Assembly (NCBI RefSeq): GCF_001936575.1
Contig: NZ_MSMP01000011.1
Coordinates: 1-64,000, forward strand
Origin: Tenacibaculum agarivorans
GTDB lineage: Bacteria > Bacteroidota > Bacteroidia > Flavobacteriales > Flavobacteriaceae
Length of the DNA: 64,000 nucleotides
Reading direction: 5' to 3'
Part shown: positions 42,312-52,228 of the stretch, one piece after another
Layout of the letters: every line of letters begins with the position of its first letter
Numbering within the stretch: position 1 is the stretch's first letter
Notes under the pieces: model-generated
What the model was told of the DNA's origin: nothing
Database searches by the model: none
What the model saw: the letters and a program-made list of their open reading frames with translations, nothing else
Program-made: the position numbers and the translations under genes

Positions 42312-44999
42312 ATGAGCGAAGAAAATAACAATTACGAACACGACGAAGAATTAACAAACGAAAACCAAGCTGAAAATGCCGAAACCATCACTAAGGTTAC
42401 TGGTATGTATAAAGATTGGTTTTTAGATTATGCATCGTATGTAATTCTAGAACGTGCTGTACCGTCTATAGAAGACGGATTTAAACCAGTACAACGTCGT
42501 ATCATGCATTCAATGAAAGATCTAGATGATGGGCGTTATAATAAAGTAGCAAACATTGTTGGACATACCATGCAGTATCACCCTCATGGTGATGCATCTA
42601 TTGCTGATGCCATGGTACAAATGGGACAGAAGGAATTGCTTATTGATATGCAAGGAAACTGGGGTAATATCTTAACAGGAGATAGAGCAGCAGCTTCACG
42701 TTATATTGAAGCACGTTTATCAAAGTTTGCTTTAGATGTTGTTTTCAATCCTAAAACCACGGAATGGCAACAATCATATGATGGTCGTAAAAAAGAACCT
42801 GTAAATCTTCCAGTAAAATTTCCTTTATTACTAGCTCAAGGTGCTGAAGGTATTGCGGTAGGGTTATCAACTAAAATTTTACCCCATAATTTTAATGAAT
42901 TGATAGACGCTTCTATCAAATATTTAAGAGGTAGAAGTTTTTCTATAGTTCCTGATTTTTTAACTGGTGGAATTGCAGATTTTACCAATTATAATGATGG
43001 TAAAAGAGGAGGTAAAGTTCGTGTACGTGCTAAAATTTCGCAATTAGATAAAAAGACCTTGGTCATTACTGAAATTCCTTTTGCTACTACTACAACATCA
43101 TTGATTGATAGTATTTTAAAAGCTAATGACAAGGGAAAAATTAAAATCAAAAAGATAGAAGATAATACTGCAGCTAATGTAGAAATTTTGGTGCATTTAC
43201 CACCAAATGTCTCTCCGGATAAAACCATAGATGCATTATATGCATTTACAAGTTGTGAGAATTCAATTTCTCCTTTATGCTGTATTATTGAAGACAACAA
43301 ACCTATTTTTATTGGAGTTTCTGATGTGTTAAAACGTTCTACAGATTTTACCGTAGAATTATTAAAACAAGAATTAGAGATTCAATTGAATGAGTTAGAA
43401 GAACAATGGCATTTTTCTTCTTTAGAACGCATTTTTATTGAAAACAGAATCTATCGTGACATAGAGGAACAAGAAACTTGGGAAGGTGTAATTGAAGCAA
43501 TTGATTTAGGATTAAAACCTCATACCACACATTTAAAAAGAGCTGTTACCGAAGAAGATATTGTACGACTTACTGAAATTAGAATTAAAAAGATTTCTAA
43601 GTTTGATATTGATAAAGCAAAACAATTTATTGAGAGTTTAGAAGAAAAAATAGCAGAAGTAAAAGAGCATTTAGCTAATCTAGTAGAGTTTGCTATTGAT
43701 TATTTCAAAGAATTAAAATCGAAATACGGAAAAGGTAAAGAGCGTAAAACTGAAATCAGAATATTTGATGATATTGTAGCTACAAAAGTAGTAATGCGCA
43801 ACGCCAAATTGTATGTAAATAGAGAAGAAGGGTTTATCGGAACTTCCTTACGTAAAGATGAATTTGTTTCTGATTGTGCGGATATCGATGATATCATTGT
43901 ATTTCGAGAAGATGGTACTATGATAGTTACCAAAGTAGGAAGTAAAACCTTTGTTGGTAAAGGTATTATTCATATTGCAGTTTTCAAGAAAAAAGACAAG
44001 AGAACTGTTTACAATCTAATTTATAAAGATGGTGCTCGAGGACCAAGTTATATGAAGCGTTTTAATGTTACGGCGGTAACTAGAGATCGTGAATACGACT
44101 TAACTAATGGAAATAAAGGGTCTAAAGTTTTATATTTCTCTGCTAATCCTAATGGTGAAGCTGAGGTGGTAACTATTTTATTGAGAGCTGTAGGAAGTAT
44201 TAAAAAATTAAAATGGGACTTAGATTTTGCTGATCTAGCAATAAAAGGTAGGAGTGTAAGAGGTAATTTAGTTACCAAGCATAGTATAAAGAAAGTTGAA
44301 TTTAAAGAAGCAGGTGTCTCTACTTTAAAGCCTCGTAAAATTTGGTTTGATGATACTGTAAAACGTTTAAATGTAGATGAAAGAGGTGAGCTTTTAGGAG
44401 AATTTAAAGCAGAAGATAAAATTCTAATTGTAAAACAATCAGGAACGATAAAGGCAGTAACACCAGATTTAGCAATGCATTTCGACAATGATATGATTGT
44501 TTTAGAAAAATGGAAACCCAATAAGCCTATTTCAGCAATTTATTTTGATGGACATAAAGAGCGTTATTTTGTTAAGCGTTTTCTATTAGAAACTACAGAT
44601 AAGGAAGAAACATTTATTACAGATCATGAAAAATCACAGTTACAAATTGTGGCTACTGATTATAGACCTATGGTAGAAGTTATTTTTTCTAAAAGAGCTT
44701 TACCAAGTATGAAGGTAAATTTTGAAGAATTTATAGCAATAAAAGGAATAAAAGCAATAGGAAATCAGTTAACTATGGCTAAGATTCGTACAGTTAATTT
44801 ATTAGAGTCATTACCTTACGAAGAACCTGAGGAAGAAAAGGTTGAAAATATTGAGGTAAATGATGAAGAAACTGTTGTAACTTCTGAAGAAACTAATGAA
44901 GATCTAACTAAGCAAGAGAAAGCTAAAAAAGCTTTAGAAGCTGCCATTAAAAAGAAGAAAGAAGGAGGAGATGATGACAGTCAGACAGCTTTATTTTAA
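42312..44999 (+). CDS. parC: DNA topoisomerase IV subunit A
   Basis: An 895-aa topoisomerase IV breakage-reunion subunit. The winged-helix domain begins around residue 30 (YASYVILERAVPSIEDGFKPVQRR); the catalytic tyrosine is Tyr131 in AAASRYIEARLS; the tower and coiled-coil follow to about residue 480 (SLEEKIAEVKEHLANLVEFA), and the C-terminal part contains beta-pinwheel-like repeats (EDGTMIVTKVGSKTFVG; DDIIVFRE). The last 60 residues form a highly charged Glu/Lys tail. It works with ParE to separate linked chromosomes and is the target of quinolones in many bacteria. Partner parE lies just upstream. Confidence 0.95.
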   Translation: MSEENNNYEHDEELTNENQAENAETITKVTGMYKDWFLDYASYVILERAVPSIEDGFKPVQRRIMHSMKDLDDGRYNKVANIVGHTMQYHPHGDASIADAMVQMGQKELLIDMQGNWGNILTGDRAAASRYIEARLSKFALDVVFNPKTTEWQQSYDGRKKEPVNLPVKFPLLLAQGAEGIAVGLSTKILPHNFNELIDASIKYLRGRSFSIVPDFLTGGIADFTNYNDGKRGGKVRVRAKISQLDKKTLVITEIPFATTTTSLIDSILKANDKGKIKIKKIEDNTAANVEILVHLPPNVSPDKTIDALYAFTSCENSISPLCCIIEDNKPIFIGVSDVLKRSTDFTVELLKQELEIQLNELEEQWHFSSLERIFIENRIYRDIEEQETWEGVIEAIDLGLKPHTTHLKRAVTEEDIVRLTEIRIKKISKFDIDKAKQFIESLEEKIAEVKEHLANLVEFAIDYFKELKSKYGKGKERKTEIRIFDDIVATKVVMRNAKLYVNREEGFIGTSLRKDEFVSDCADIDDIIVFREDGTMIVTKVGSKTFVGKGIIHIAVFKKKDKRTVYNLIYKDGARGPSYMKRFNVTAVTRDREYDLTNGNKGSKVLYFSANPNGEAEVVTILLRAVGSIKKLKWDLDFADLAIKGRSVRGNLVTKHSIKKVEFKEAGVSTLKPRKIWFDDTVKRLNVDERGELLGEFKAEDKILIVKQSGTIKAVTPDLAMHFDNDMIVLEKWKPNKPISAIYFDGHKERYFVKRFLLETTDKEETFITDHEKSQLQIVATDYRPMVEVIFSKRALPSMKVNFEEFIAIKGIKAIGNQLTMAKIRTVNLLESLPYEEPEEEKVENIEVNDEETVVTSEETNEDLTKQEKAKKALEAAIKKKKEGGDDDSQTALF

Positions 45000-45033
45000 G
45001 TAGAGAAGAGCATTATTGAATAAAATTGGAAAA

Positions 45034-45858
45034 ATGGTTCCATTTCATTTTGATTTAACAACTCCTTTAGGAATAGCATTGTATGTAATACTAGTACTAT
45101 TTCTAGCTTGGATAGTATCTAGAATAACTAGATATCTGATTTTATTGGTAATAAAATCAAAAAAATCAGATCGATTTGGAAGAACTAGCATTCAATTCCT
45201 ACGAAATTCAGTTAAGTTCTTTATAGGTATTTGCGCCTTAATTTATATTGTATTAACAGTACCAATACTTAGAAGTAAAGCTACAATAATATTCTCAGGA
45301 GCCGGTATTATCGCAGCTATACTGGGTTTTGCGGCACAAGCTGCATTATCGAATTTAATTGCAGGAGCATTTATTGTAATTTTTAAACCGTTTAGAGTTG
45401 GTGATTATATAAAGTTGGATGAAAAAAGAGTAGGAATAGTAGAAGATATTACATTACGTCATACTGTAATTAATAATTTTGAGAACAAACGCTTAATCAT
45501 ACCAAACTCCGTAATCAGTACAGATTCTGTATTAAACCACACGATACAAGATTCCCATGTTTTAAGTTTTAATAATTTTAAAATAGGATTACGAGCTGAT
45601 ATTGATCTAGCGAGAAAAATTATACGAGAAGAAGCTATAAAGTTACCCATGGTAATGGATACAGAAGCTGAATCTATAGACGTTCGTGTAATTGATATCC
45701 ATGAAAGTTTTATTCATATCCGTGCGTATGTATGGATGAATGAACCTTTTCAAGAATTTAGAGGAAAATGTGCTTTAAAAGAAGCTGTACACAAACGATT
45801 TATTCTTGAAGGTGTAGATTTACCTATTCCAATTAATAAAATCGAACACATCGAATAA
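45034..45858 (+). CDS. MscS-family mechanosensitive channel
   Basis: A 274-aa protein of the small MscS type: two or three N-terminal membrane helices (about residues 10-32, 52-75 and 84-110), the third being the pore helix (IIAAILGFAAQAALSNLIAG, Ala/Gly-rich), followed by the FKPFRVGDYIKLD beta domain and the C-terminal alpha/beta domain. It opens under membrane tension to release solutes in osmotic downshock. The gene begins 34 bp after parC; ATG 45034 is preferred over the in-frame TTG 45016. Confidence 0.88.
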   Translation: MVPFHFDLTTPLGIALYVILVLFLAWIVSRITRYLILLVIKSKKSDRFGRTSIQFLRNSVKFFIGICALIYIVLTVPILRSKATIIFSGAGIIAAILGFAAQAALSNLIAGAFIVIFKPFRVGDYIKLDEKRVGIVEDITLRHTVINNFENKRLIIPNSVISTDSVLNHTIQDSHVLSFNNFKIGLRADIDLARKIIREEAIKLPMVMDTEAESIDVRVIDIHESFIHIRAYVWMNEPFQEFRGKCALKEAVHKRFILEGVDLPIPINKIEHIE

Positions 45859-45922
45859 TCCTAAATTATACCAATGCGTTCAATTTAGATAATGAAATTA
45901 TATTCGCTTTCTCTATAAGATA

Positions 45923-47002
45923 TTACATCTGTGTGTGTTCATACTCTGGATGAGGTTCAGGTATACTATTTTTATCATCACCAATCATTTCTCGGATATC
46001 AATTTCTATAGCTCTGGAAATAGTCGTAATAGGTACGTCATTAGCGATGCCTTCAAACGGATTTTCAGATACATCACCAATACGTTCCATGGTAAAGAAA
46101 ATCCAAGAAATAATTATACTAAATGGAACAGTTAACCATACAAAGTTTTTAACAAGAATACTTTGAAATATATTTTGAGTATTATAATTGGCTAGTGATT
46201 GACCAATTTTATCAAATTCAGTCATTAAACCAAATGGTAATAAGAAAACAAAAATCCAAGCAAAAAATAAGTTAAGCGTTGCAAATTGCCTTGGATAAGG
46301 GAAATTTTTTATACGTTCTGCTTTTCCTTGAAGTGTGAATAATTCCTCAATCATATTTTTAAATTCGATATGACGGAAATCATCGATTAATCCCTCTAGT
46401 TTTAATTCTTTAAAATGTTTAGATTGTAGATTTAGCGTGGCAGTTTGCTTGTTCGTTTTATCTAATACATATTCTTTTTCATCATCAGTTAAATACCCTT
46501 CAAGCTCCTGATGTAGTGAATACTGATACTCTTGAATATGCATTTTCTCCATTACTTCTTGATCTGATTTATTATTTATGGTAGTCTCCCAAGGTTTTTT
46601 TACTCTTAATGCATGTCTAAGTGAAGTCATCCATGCTACATGACGCATTATGATTGTTTTTTTAATTTGAAAAAACTCAGCATCTGTTCTATGTTGTTCC
46701 GCATGTTCATTGGTTATAAAATCATTTACCATAGTAGCTAATAATCGAGAAGCATTTACAATTCCTCCGTATATTTTTCTGGCCTCCCATAATCGACCAT
46801 AAGAAGCATTATTTTTAAAACCAATAATGAACGCTAGAGCGGTACCTACAAGTCCTATAGGTAACCAAGGTAAATGTAACCATTTCCAATCTAGTATTTC
46901 ATATAAAACCACCGGAATTGTAGACATTAATACAAATAAATAAATGTATCTCCTTGTCCAGCTCAACATGCGTTTGATGGAGTAATTCTTTTTAGTATAC
47001 AT
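45923..47002 (-). CDS. Bestrophin-family ion channel
   Basis: A 359-aa membrane protein of the bestrophin (UPF0187) family. Family hallmarks include the N-terminal helix RRYIYLFVLMSTIPVVLYEIL, the FIIGFKNNASYGRLWEARKIYGGIVNASR block (neck and pore, residues 58-85) and the helix IPFPRQFATLNLFFAWIFVFLLPFGLM. Bacterial members form pentameric anion or cation channels. It follows the enoyl-CoA hydratase gene in the same direction after a 100-bp gap that contains a perfect 10-bp hairpin. Confidence 0.9.
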   Translation of the reverse strand: MYTKKNYSIKRMLSWTRRYIYLFVLMSTIPVVLYEILDWKWLHLPWLPIGLVGTALAFIIGFKNNASYGRLWEARKIYGGIVNASRLLATMVNDFITNEHAEQHRTDAEFFQIKKTIIMRHVAWMTSLRHALRVKKPWETTINNKSDQEVMEKMHIQEYQYSLHQELEGYLTDDEKEYVLDKTNKQTATLNLQSKHFKELKLEGLIDDFRHIEFKNMIEELFTLQGKAERIKNFPYPRQFATLNLFFAWIFVFLLPFGLMTEFDKIGQSLANYNTQNIFQSILVKNFVWLTVPFSIIISWIFFTMERIGDVSENPFEGIANDVPITTISRAIEIDIREMIGDDKNSIPEPHPEYEHTQM

Positions 47003-47050
47003 ATTTCTTATTTTTAATTATGTGAAGCAGTGTTATAATTCAGAAAGTAA

Positions 47051-47073
47051 TGATGCTCTTAAAAAGAGCATCA
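47051..47073 (-). terminator. Hairpin between enoyl-CoA hydratase and bestrophin genes
   Basis: TGATGCTCTT (47051-47060) and AAGAGCATCA (47064-47073) form a perfect 10-bp stem with a 3-nt loop. There is no strong T run, so it may be partial. Confidence 0.5.
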
Positions 47074-47102
47074 CTACAAAATGACCTGGGAATTAACCTA
47101 AA

Positions 47103-47954
47103 TTAATCTCTTTGAATCTCTTGCAAGTCAATCAACATATTTTCCCAGTTCTTCTGATTTTCATGATCAAATTGAGCACCATTTTCATCAGCAATAGTGA
47201 AACGTTTAATAGCAGGGGTTTTACTTGTTGCTTGGTATAATTGATAAGCTTCTTCGTTTAAAGCTTCTTTAATAGGTAAATCAATAGAAGCATATACAGC
47301 ACGTTTACAAGCCTCAATAGATTCTGCTGGGAATTTAGCAATACGCTCAGCTAATGCATCTACATAAGCTCCTATTTCATCGGCATCTAATGCTTTGTTA
47401 ATTGTACCAAATTTTTCTGCTTCGTCAGCATCCCAATCTCTAGCACCTAAAATGATTTCTAAGGCTTTACCTAAACCTGCTTGTCTAGCCATACGAGATG
47501 CACCACCACCACAAGGTAGAATTCCCATACCAACTTCCATTTGCATAAATTTAGCTTTTCCTCTAGCTGCAAAACGCATATCTAAAGCCAAAGCCATTTC
47601 GTGTCCACCACCACGTGCAAATCCTTCTATTTTTGCAATTGTAGCTTGTGGTACATTACTTAATCTTTCTAAAACAGCTTGTAAGTCTAATAATTTAACT
47701 TCATTTCTAGGTACAACTTCTTCAGACATATCTCTTAATAAGTTAGTATCATAGTGGCATACCCAGTAACCAGGGTTAGAAGATTGGAAAACTACTACTT
47801 TAACACTTCTGTCACGCTCTAGGCGTAAACAAAGACTGCTTAAGTCTGCCAACATTTCTTGTCCCTGAACATTTACAGGTCCAAAATTAATAGTTACATA
47901 TAAAATGCCTCCTTTTTGTTCTGCTGTAAACGTTTGAAAATTTTTGTAGTCCAT
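47103..47954 (-). CDS. Enoyl-CoA hydratase/isomerase family protein
   Basis: A 283-aa crotonase-fold enzyme. The oxyanion-hole loops are AKIEGFARGGGHEMALALD and MEVGMGILPCGGGASRM, which bind the thioester of a CoA substrate. The family covers hydration, isomerisation and dehalogenation, so the exact reaction is open. This coding region looks richer in G+C than its neighbours (roughly 45% in a sample near 47461-47520). It sits downstream of a small NTF2-like gene and an AraC regulator on the same strand, which together resemble a small acquired catabolic unit. Confidence 0.88.
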   Translation of the reverse strand: MDYKNFQTFTAEQKGGILYVTINFGPVNVQGQEMLADLSSLCLRLERDRSVKVVVFQSSNPGYWVCHYDTNLLRDMSEEVVPRNEVKLLDLQAVLERLSNVPQATIAKIEGFARGGGHEMALALDMRFAARGKAKFMQMEVGMGILPCGGGASRMARQAGLGKALEIILGARDWDADEAEKFGTINKALDADEIGAYVDALAERIAKFPAESIEACKRAVYASIDLPIKEALNEEAYQLYQATSKTPAIKRFTIADENGAQFDHENQKNWENMLIDLQEIQRD

Positions 47955-47973
47955 GATTATTATATATTTAAAT

Positions 47974-48309
47974 TTAATTAATGATTCCCGCGAATGTGTG
48001 TTGTTTTATTTTACCATTTTCAATGATGTAAGTGTCGGTAGCAAGCTGTACATGGATATGTTCATTTTTACCATGCCAAACAAAATAGACTACATTGTCA
48101 TGTGTTTCTTGCTTAACAGTTATAAAATCAAAATCTTTAAAGTTTGGAAGAAATTCGTTGTAAAATTCAAAGATTTCATCATGTCCCTTGTAAGTATGAT
48201 CAGGTGTGATGAATAATGCGTCATCTGTGTAGTCTTGAATTACTTGAGATGGATCTAGTGTATCAACAGCTTTCATATGACTGTCAAATACATTTTGTGG
48301 AGTTTTCAT
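47974..48309 (-). CDS. NTF2/SnoaL-like small protein
   Basis: A 111-aa protein of the NTF2/SnoaL fold: VIQDYTDDALFITPDHTYKG with the DDA segment typical of the family, FEFYNEFLP, and a C-terminal beta strand (TYIIENGKIKQHTFAGII). Such proteins act as small isomerases, dehydratases or binding proteins. It is 19 bp upstream of the enoyl-CoA hydratase gene, so probably cotranscribed, and 85 bp downstream of the AraC gene. Confidence 0.85.
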   Translation of the reverse strand: MKTPQNVFDSHMKAVDTLDPSQVIQDYTDDALFITPDHTYKGHDEIFEFYNEFLPNFKDFDFITVKQETHDNVVYFVWHGKNEHIHVQLATDTYIIENGKIKQHTFAGIIN

Positions 48310-48333
48310 TTTACCTTGTTTTTAATTACAATG

Positions 48334-48341
48334 CAAAATTA
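48334..48341 (-). promoter_or_regulatory. Promoter -7 element of the NTF2-like/hydratase operon
   Basis: TAATTTTG on the minus strand fits TAnnTTTG, 24 nt before the ATG at 48309. The likely target of the divergent-free AraC gene just upstream. Confidence 0.45.
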
Positions 48342-48394
48342 CATTGGGCTATGAGGTGAAATTTTGTAAGAAATGAAGTAGCTTTAGTAAAAAA

Positions 48395-49264
48395 CTAAGA
48401 TGTAGGATTAGAAACTGCTATTTTATGGGCTGAACGATAACTACTCGGAGTAGTTCCTTTATAAGAAATAAACGTTTTATCTAAATGACTACTATCTGTA
48501 AAACCTAATTCAAAAGCTATTTCAGTTAGAGTTAAATCAGTATATTTTAATCTAGTTTCGGCTAATTTAATTTTATGATTTAAGATGTATTTCTTTAAAC
48601 TAATTCCCATTTCTTTTTTAAAGTATTGACCAATATAATTCTCTGAAACATTGAATTTAGTAGCAATACCTTTATTTGAAATTTGTTCCGAATCATAAAT
48701 ATTGTAATGAATAAAATCAATTATCTTTTGAATTTTTGAAGTACCTGTTTTTGAACTTGTATAGCTAATGTTTCTCGAAATAATTTGTAGAATAGAATGT
48801 AAAGTATTCTTTAAAATGACTTCATCTCTTAAGTTGGAATGATTGTACTCATTACAAAGTACAGAAAATAAATCATGAATATTATTTTCTTCAATTTCAG
48901 AATGAAGATTTATATCAGAAGTTCTATTAGTACTGCATAAAATAGTTTCTATTTTTTTAAACCATTCTTTTCGTTGTGTTTGATCTTGATCAGACGAAAA
49001 ATTTCCAAAAAAACTATTTAAAAACTTTATTGCAGATACCGTAGTAGGTGCTTGAATTTCAAAATTATATTTGTCATTGGGAATCAAAATAAAAATTTGA
49101 TTATCACCGTAAGGTACTCTATGATCATTAATAATAAGTGTACCCTGACCTTTTTCAATGAATAAAATTTCAAAAAACCGTATAGGCATATATTTACAAA
49201 ATGCAATAGAAGTAACCTCTTTGAAATGTTGAATCACGATATTTTCAAAAATTGTTCTAGGCAT
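48395..49264 (-). CDS. AraC-family transcriptional regulator
   Basis: A 289-aa regulator. The N-terminal part (residues 1-150) is a cupin-like sensor (FEILFIEKGQGTLIINDHRVPYG). The two helix-turn-helix motifs lie at about residues 185-285: NYIGQYFKKEMGISLKKYI and LTEIAFELGFTDSSHLDKTF, the second being the family signature. It is immediately upstream of the NTF2-like and enoyl-CoA hydratase genes on the same strand and probably controls them; the inducer is unknown. Confidence 0.9.
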   Translation of the reverse strand: MPRTIFENIVIQHFKEVTSIAFCKYMPIRFFEILFIEKGQGTLIINDHRVPYGDNQIFILIPNDKYNFEIQAPTTVSAIKFLNSFFGNFSSDQDQTQRKEWFKKIETILCSTNRTSDINLHSEIEENNIHDLFSVLCNEYNHSNLRDEVILKNTLHSILQIISRNISYTSSKTGTSKIQKIIDFIHYNIYDSEQISNKGIATKFNVSENYIGQYFKKEMGISLKKYILNHKIKLAETRLKYTDLTLTEIAFELGFTDSSHLDKTFISYKGTTPSSYRSAHKIAVSNPTS

Positions 49265-49655
49265 TTTAATTATATTTTAAAATTAGTTTAGTCTTTTTTG
49301 TGTAAAGTTAATGAATAACTACAATTAAGAGTTTAGATTTAGTTATCTTTACTGTTATCTCATAACCAAATAAATAATTAAAAATTTAAACTAAAGAAAA
49401 CACCTTTTGTTTATACCGAGATAAAATTAAATAATCCCCATATTATTAATTTTAATTTTTGAAAAAAGTGTTAATGATTTATAGTGAGGTTTTTTACTAT
49501 ATAATATATAAAGTATTTTGCTCCGTTTTATTTTAAAAAATAATCATTCCATAAAATGGGATTAAACGTTATACTATAATTATCGAACATCTTTCTAAGA
49601 TTAAAATAAATTAGACATTCTGATTTAACCTTAGTATTAATTTTAAACTACGATA
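49265..49655. other. Divergent intergenic region, 391 bp
   Basis: No ORF or convincing RNA structure. The AraC gene (-) and the GAF/PAS kinase gene (+) start at its two ends. A TAACTTTA-like partial -7 is present for the AraC gene (near 49305), and the sequence is otherwise AT-rich; I see no clear promoter for the kinase. Confidence 0.5.
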
Positions 49656-51728
49656 ATGATAACGCCAGAAACAACTCAAGATGAAACAAGTAGACTTGAA
49701 GAACTTCTGTCTTATAATATCCTTGATACACTATCTGAAAGGGATTATGATAATTTAACCGCTATAGCATCAACTATATGTGAAACTCCAATTTCCTTAA
49801 TCAGTTTATTAGACGATAAACGTCAATGGTTTAAATCTAATCATGGTTTATCAGTTAAAGAAACTCCAAAAGAATACGCATTTTGTGCTCACGCAATACA
49901 CAACCCTAATGATGTATTTATAGTTCCAGATTCTAGACAAGATATACGTTTTCATGATAATCCATTAGTGACTGGTGAACCTTTAGTAATATTTTATGCT
50001 GGTGTACCTTTATTAAGTAAAAATGGAGCACCTCTTGGAACTTTATGTGTTATAGATCATAAACCTAGAGAATTAAGTGAAAACCAAGTCAATTCATTAA
50101 AGGCGCTTGCTAATCAAGTTATGATATTAATGGAGCACAGAAAGAAAGATAAATTATTAAAAGAAACAATAACAGAGCTTGAGAATAGTAAAAAATTTCA
50201 AGAGTTGATAATGAATAGTATTCCGGGGTATTTATTTGTTAAAGATGAAAACTTTAGGCTTATTCAAGCAAATTCTGCATTCATTTCATTGTATCCTGAA
50301 CAAATGAAAGATAAGATAATTGGCTATACAACATTTGAACAATATAGTGATACTGAAGCAGAAGGATTTTTAAAATATGATAAACAAGCTTTTAAAGAAG
50401 GTAGATCAGAAGTATATGAAGCGGTAAACTTTCCTAATGGAGAATTAAAAACAGTACACACTACAAAAATTCGTTTTGAAGATGAAAACCATCACAAATT
50501 TATACTAGGAATAGCTAAGGATGTAACAGAAAAATTAGAAGAAGAAAAAGTATTGAGTGAACTTTACCAAATAGCTTCTTCTGAAGGTTTTACTTTTGAT
50601 GAACGAATGTTAGCTACTTTAGAAGTAGGGAAGGAGTACTTTAAACTGGATTTAGGTATTATCAGTGAAATAATAGATACAGAATATATAGTAAAACATA
50701 TTTCTGAAAATAATGAAGTACAGCAAAATCAAGTTTTTGAATTTAAAGGAACTTACTGTGTACATACTTTTGGAGCCAATGAGGTAAAATCATGGCATAA
50801 TGTTGGTAAAAGTGAGATTGCTCAGCATCCTTGTTATGAAAATTTTGGGTTGGATGCTTATATAGGGACTACTGTATTTGTAAATAATGAAGCTTATGGT
50901 ACATTGAATTTTACATCAGTATCAGATAGAAGAACTCCTTTTTCTGAACGAGAAAAATATTTCATGAACATGATTGCCCAATTTGTAGGCAATGAAATAG
51001 TAAAAGAAAAACATAGAAAAGAAAGAGAAGAACTAATTAACAACTTACAGAAAGCAAATTCAGAATTAGAGCAATTTGCATATATAGCAACTCACGATAT
51101 TAAAACCCCCGTAATTAATATAGATAATTATTTGAATTTCTTAAAAGAAGATACCGATATTCAAAACAAGTATTCTAAAACAGCCATAGAATGGATTGAT
51201 AAATCTATAAAACAAGCTCAGCAAACTATTGGGGATTTAGTATTGGTAACCAGAGAACGAAAACAAAAAAATATTGAACTAGAAGATGTGATATTAGAAG
51301 AGATGTTCAAGCTAGCAAAAATAGATTTACAAGCTGAAATTCAAAAGTCCAAAGCCATTATTAAAACAAATTTTAGGAAGTACCCGATAATACAATATAA
51401 TAAGGTGAAAGGACAAAGCCTCATGTTAAACTTAATGAGTAATGCTATTAAATTTAGATCTCCTGTAAAGCAACTTAAAATAGAGCTCCAAACCGAAAAA
51501 GTTGGAGAGTATATTTGTTTATCTATTAAAGATAATGGGATGGGTATTAATTTAAAAAATGATAAAGAGAAAGTTTTTGGTTTATTTAAAAGAGCGCATC
51601 CTAGAATACCAGGAAGTGGTATAGGACTTTATATGATAAAACAGTCTGTTGAAAATATAGGGGGTAAAATCGAAGTAGAAAGCAGTAAAGGAAAAGGAAG
51701 TGTATTTAGAGTATATTTTAAAGTTTAA
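49656..51728 (+). CDS. GAF/PAS hybrid cytosolic histidine kinase
   Basis: A 690-aa soluble kinase without membrane segments. Order of domains: GAF (about residues 15-165, with [16 protein letters not shown] and [22 protein letters not shown]), PAS (180-290, [19 protein letters not shown]), a second GAF (300-455, with [11 protein letters not shown] and AYGTLNFTS), then HisKA with His480 in ATHDIKTP and the ATPase domain with [17 protein letters not shown] and [11 protein letters not shown]. The DIKTP/NLMSNA type resembles bacteriophytochrome-like kinases but no chromophore Cys is apparent. The single-domain response regulator follows 67 bp downstream. Confidence 0.9.
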   Translation: MITPETTQDETSRLEELLSYNILDTLSERDYDNLTAIASTICETPISLISLLDDKRQWFKSNHGLSVKETPKEYAFCAHAIHNPNDVFIVPDSRQDIRFHDNPLVTGEPLVIFYAGVPLLSKNGAPLGTLCVIDHKPRELSENQVNSLKALANQVMILMEHRKKDKLLKETITELENSKKFQELIMNSIPGYLFVKDENFRLIQANSAFISLYPEQMKDKIIGYTTFEQYSDTEAEGFLKYDKQAFKEGRSEVYEAVNFPNGELKTVHTTKIRFEDENHHKFILGIAKDVTEKLEEEKVLSELYQIASSEGFTFDERMLATLEVGKEYFKLDLGIISEIIDTEYIVKHISENNEVQQNQVFEFKGTYCVHTFGANEVKSWHNVGKSEIAQHPCYENFGLDAYIGTTVFVNNEAYGTLNFTSVSDRRTPFSEREKYFMNMIAQFVGNEIVKEKHRKEREELINNLQKANSELEQFAYIATHDIKTPVINIDNYLNFLKEDTDIQNKYSKTAIEWIDKSIKQAQQTIGDLVLVTRERKQKNIELEDVILEEMFKLAKIDLQAEIQKSKAIIKTNFRKYPIIQYNKVKGQSLMLNLMSNAIKFRSPVKQLKIELQTEKVGEYICLSIKDNGMGINLKNDKEKVFGLFKRAHPRIPGSGIGLYMIKQSVENIGGKIEVESSKGKGSVFRVYFKV

Positions 51729-51795
51729 ATGCTGTAAGTAGTTAGAAAACAGTTAAATTTGTTAGTAATTAACTTCTAACACTACTTAAAATCGT

Positions 51796-52212
51796 ATGTC
51801 TAAACTAAACTGTATACTTTTAATTGATGATGATGCAGCAACAAATATGTATCATAAAATTGTTATAGATAGATCTGAGATCGCAAATCATGTTCAAGTA
51901 TGTATTGATGGGCAAGATGCATTAAATTATCTAACAAATAAAGGAGAATATGTGAACAACGGAGTAACGTATCCACGTCCAGTACTGATCTTTTTAGATA
52001 TTAATATGCCTGGGATGAATGGATTTGAATTTCTGGATGCATATCAACTTTTACCTGAAGAACAAAAGGGAAACCTTATTATTATGATGCTAACTACTTC
52101 ATTAAATGAAGAAGATAAAGTAAAAGCAAAATCATATAAAGAGGTATCTGGTTTTTTAAATAAACCGTTAAGTAAGGATGTTTTAGATGGAATAATAGAA
52201 CAATATTTTTAA
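51796..52212 (+). CDS. Single-domain response regulator (Rcp1-like)
   Basis: A 138-aa receiver-only protein. Acidic residues Asp11-Asp13, phosphoacceptor Asp68 in LIFLDINMPGMNGFEFL, Thr near residue 97 (MLTTS) and Lys near 123 (LNKPLSK) are all present. It lacks an output domain, like Rcp1/CheY-type regulators paired with GAF/PHY kinases, and follows such a kinase. It converges on the BrkB gene with a 16-bp gap. Confidence 0.92.
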   Translation: MSKLNCILLIDDDAATNMYHKIVIDRSEIANHVQVCIDGQDALNYLTNKGEYVNNGVTYPRPVLIFLDINMPGMNGFEFLDAYQLLPEEQKGNLIIMMLTTSLNEEDKVKAKSYKEVSGFLNKPLSKDVLDGIIEQYF

Positions 52213-52228
52213 GCATATTCTTCTCAGA

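Noticed and set aside
44048..44521. 157-aa minus-strand ORF within parC
   Set aside because: It lies entirely inside the conserved parC gene on the opposite strand and has no signal or domain; a chance open frame.
47395..47754. 119-aa plus-strand ORF over the enoyl-CoA hydratase
   Set aside because: It is the antisense of the hydratase, open because that gene is G+C richer; no family features.
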